From the NCBI RefSeq assembly GCF_000721605.1, contig NZ_JOIZ01000005.1:558001-622000 (forward strand): a stretch of 64,000 nucleotides of DNA. The letters are read 5' to 3'. Both the position numbers and the translations under genes were made by a program. Below are positions 62,301 through 64,000 of the stretch, one piece after another; position 1 is the first letter of the stretch, and each line of letters begins with the position of its first letter. The stretch comes from Streptomyces sp. NRRL S-37. GTDB lineage: Bacteria; Actinomycetota; Actinomycetes; Streptomycetales; Streptomycetaceae. The notes beneath the pieces were generated by a model. The model was given only the letters and a program-made list of their open reading frames with translations, did not search any database and was not told the DNA's origin.

Positions 62301-64000
62301 ATGTCAAGTCGGAAGAGAAAAGCGGCACGCAGGGCTCGCTCGTCCGGCGACTTCATGAGCCGCGATGAGGCGACCGCTCTCCTGTATGCCCTGACCAGGG
62401 CGTACGAGGCAACCTTCTTAAGGGGCGGCAGCGTTTCCGGGATGAGCGCGTGGTTCCGGGCTCACCCCCGGGCATTGACTCCCGCCTTCGCGGCGTTCCT
62501 GAGATCACTCCTCGACACGCGCGGTGCGGGCGAGGAAGAGGACACAGAGTCGTACCCTGCCAGATTCACGCTTCGCGTGATCCACGTCTGCAGGGAGGCG
62601 GGCGACAAGAGGGGGCTCGCCCGGCTCGCCAAGGCGTCGGCGGGCACAGCCGAGTTCGAAGCGCTCATCTCCCGGATACAGGAACGCCTCCAATCCCCTG
62701 ATTCCCTGCACGAGGCGGCGCCGCTGTGTGAGCGACTTCTCGATCACCCCTTCCGGATGGTCGTGGAACCCAGAGGACACACGATTTTGCTCACCGAGAT
62801 GAGCATGGCGTTGCGCAAAGTTCAGTTATTCGCGAGCCGATCCGTCCCGGGGCTGCCGGACCTTCGCATCCGCGTCGCGCTGGCGGCCCTGGATCCGCCC
62901 CCGCAGGACAGGAGTCAGCACGCCGAACTGCTCGTGCTTCTCGGGCATGCCCACTCCGACCGCAGCGAGCACACCGGAGACGCCGACGACCTGCGGAGGG
63001 CGCTGAAGGTCTACGAGGAGGCGCGCGGCATCACCTCCGAGCACGATCCCGAGCGGGCGGACCGCATACACAACGTCGGGGCCGCGTACCGAGATCTCCA
63101 TGTCGTGGCCGAGGAGCGGGACGCGCTGGACCGGGCCATCGAGCTGTTCGAACAGGCGGTGGCGCTGAGAGGCAATCACACCCTCTACGTCAACAACCTC
63201 GCGGTCTCGTTGCGCGACCGGTTCCTCCGGGACGGAGAGCCAGCGGATCTCGAGCGGTCCATTGCCGCGTTCGAACACCTCGCAGCCACTGCCTCTGAGG
63301 CGGATGTCGATCTCCCCCGCGTCTTGACCGACTATTCCTCTGTCCTGCGGCAACGCTTCGACCTCACATCTACGCATGCCGATATCGACCGGGCCGTCGA
63401 GCTCGGCGAGCGCGCGATAGCACTCGAACCACGCGGACCGGTTCTCGTCCAGTGTCTGACGGAACTCGGCGAGGCGCTGGCCGTGCGCGCGACGGTCCGC
63501 GGCGACGAGGCCGAATTCCGACGGTCTGTCAGCCTGCTGGAGCAGGCGCGCGCGGTAGCGGAGCCGGGCTCGCGGCTCCTCAAGGTGGTTGTGGGTAAAC
63601 AGGCCATCGTGCACGGGCTCTGGGCCCTGCAGGGGCCCGGCGACGTCCGCGACGTGGTGCCCGTGCTGCGCACCGCGCTCACCGAGACAGCGGAGGGCAC
63701 AGCGGAGCACTGGCAGCTGACGCAGATGCTTCTCGCGTCGGAGTCGATGTACGCGCGACACAGCCGGGACCCGGAGGAGATGACGCGTGCCATCGCCCGG
63801 CTTGAGGCCTATGCCCCGGACGGGAACGAGGACTCGCTGAGTCAGGTCGACGTGACGGGTTTGCTGGCGGAGCTCTATGTAAGCCGCGGCATGGTGAACT
63901 CTTCGCTCGCCGACCTCGACAACGGCATCCTGCTGGGGAGGGAGGCGGCGGCCGAGACCGCGCTTGCCTGCGGTTTGGCTGAGCGGTTCGCTCTGACCCT
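62301..64000 (+). CDS. TPR-repeat protein, 3' end off window (possible CHAT protein)
   Basis: At least 566 residues are open to the right edge. A basic N-terminus (MSSRKRKAARRARSSGDFMS) leads to tetratricopeptide-like repeats: LVLLGHAHSDRSEHTGDADD, YEEARGITSEHDPERADRIH, AIELFEQAVALRGNHTLYVN. In Streptomyces this layout usually ends in a C-terminal CHAT (caspase-like) protease domain, which would lie beyond 64000. Two TTA codons (62418-62420, 62826-62828) predict bldA-dependent translation. Codon use is less GC-biased than that of neighbours, suggesting transfer. Confidence 0.75.
   Translation, partial: MSSRKRKAARRARSSGDFMSRDEATALLYALTRAYEATFLRGGSVSGMSAWFRAHPRALTPAFAAFLRSLLDTRGAGEEEDTESYPARFTLRVIHVCREAGDKRGLARLAKASAGTAEFEALISRIQERLQSPDSLHEAAPLCERLLDHPFRMVVEPRGHTILLTEMSMALRKVQLFASRSVPGLPDLRIRVALAALDPPPQDRSQHAELLVLLGHAHSDRSEHTGDADDLRRALKVYEEARGITSEHDPERADRIHNVGAAYRDLHVVAEERDALDRAIELFEQAVALRGNHTLYVNNLAVSLRDRFLRDGEPADLERSIAAFEHLAATASEADVDLPRVLTDYSSVLRQRFDLTSTHADIDRAVELGERAIALEPRGPVLVQCLTELGEALAVRATVRGDEAEFRRSVSLLEQARAVAEPGSRLLKVVVGKQAIVHGLWALQGPGDVRDVVPVLRTALTETAEGTAEHWQLTQMLLASESMYARHSRDPEEMTRAIARLEAYAPDGNEDSLSQVDVTGLLAELYVSRGMVNSSLADLDNGILLGREAAAETALACGLAERFALT

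Overview
High-GC actinobacterial chromosome, almost certainly Streptomyces. The reasons are extreme G/C at third codon positions, rare in-frame TTA codons confined to accessory genes, a complete conservon (cvnABCD plus a CYP157-like P450), several HTH/DUF397 pairs, and huge secreted RHS and FG-GAP proteins. The mix of toxins, restriction genes, toxin-antitoxin pairs, IS scraps and cassette duplications points to an accessory or arm-proximal region. No rRNA, CRISPR array or ordinary tRNA gene was seen.

Layout. 1-2.1 kb: a decayed FG-GAP/RHS locus, cut by the window edge. 2.4-4.8 kb: a PhzF-like gene, two unknowns and a DUF5959-like candidate immunity gene. 4.8-11.9 kb: an intact 2371-residue RHS toxin with HINT and nuclease tip, divergent from a 1655-residue FG-GAP/LGFP surface protein (12.2-17.2 kb). 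17.4-26.7 kb: housekeeping-like genes (lipoprotein, prim-pol, glycerophosphodiesterase, TetR regulator, Rsm22 methyltransferase, serine hydrolase, Bcr/CflA transporter, Gfo/Idh/MocA oxidoreductase, MazG-like). 26.9-27.7 kb: a LysM protein.

27.8-29.0 kb is the most unusual part. Immediately downstream of, and on the same strand as, a conserved unknown gene (28281-29012) lie two tandem RNA elements. In each, the 3' half of a tRNA-like fold precedes its 5' half. Acceptor, D, anticodon and T helices all pair when the halves are put together, and an extra helix closes the open anticodon end. They look like circularly permuted tRNA-like RNAs.

29.2-48.4 kb is a defence and conflict island. It holds a large N6-adenine methyltransferase/type IIG-like protein with a compositionally different specificity half; a three-gene overlapping cassette (formylglycine-synthase-like, cold-shock-like, CorA-like membrane protein) lying between two ~1.4-kb direct repeats that each carry an HTH/DUF397 pair; IS5-type transposase scraps around a peptidase-inhibitor-like gene; a ChW-repeat membrane protein; a DUF262 / DUF3696-ATPase / unknown cassette; and VapBC-type genes. 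48.6-54.5 kb: a P450 convergent with the conservon and its CYP157-like P450. 55.2-64 kb: McrBC type IV restriction, a GIY-YIG (T5orf172-like) protein, a PglW/NERD-like remnant, small unknown genes and the start of a TPR protein that runs off the right edge.
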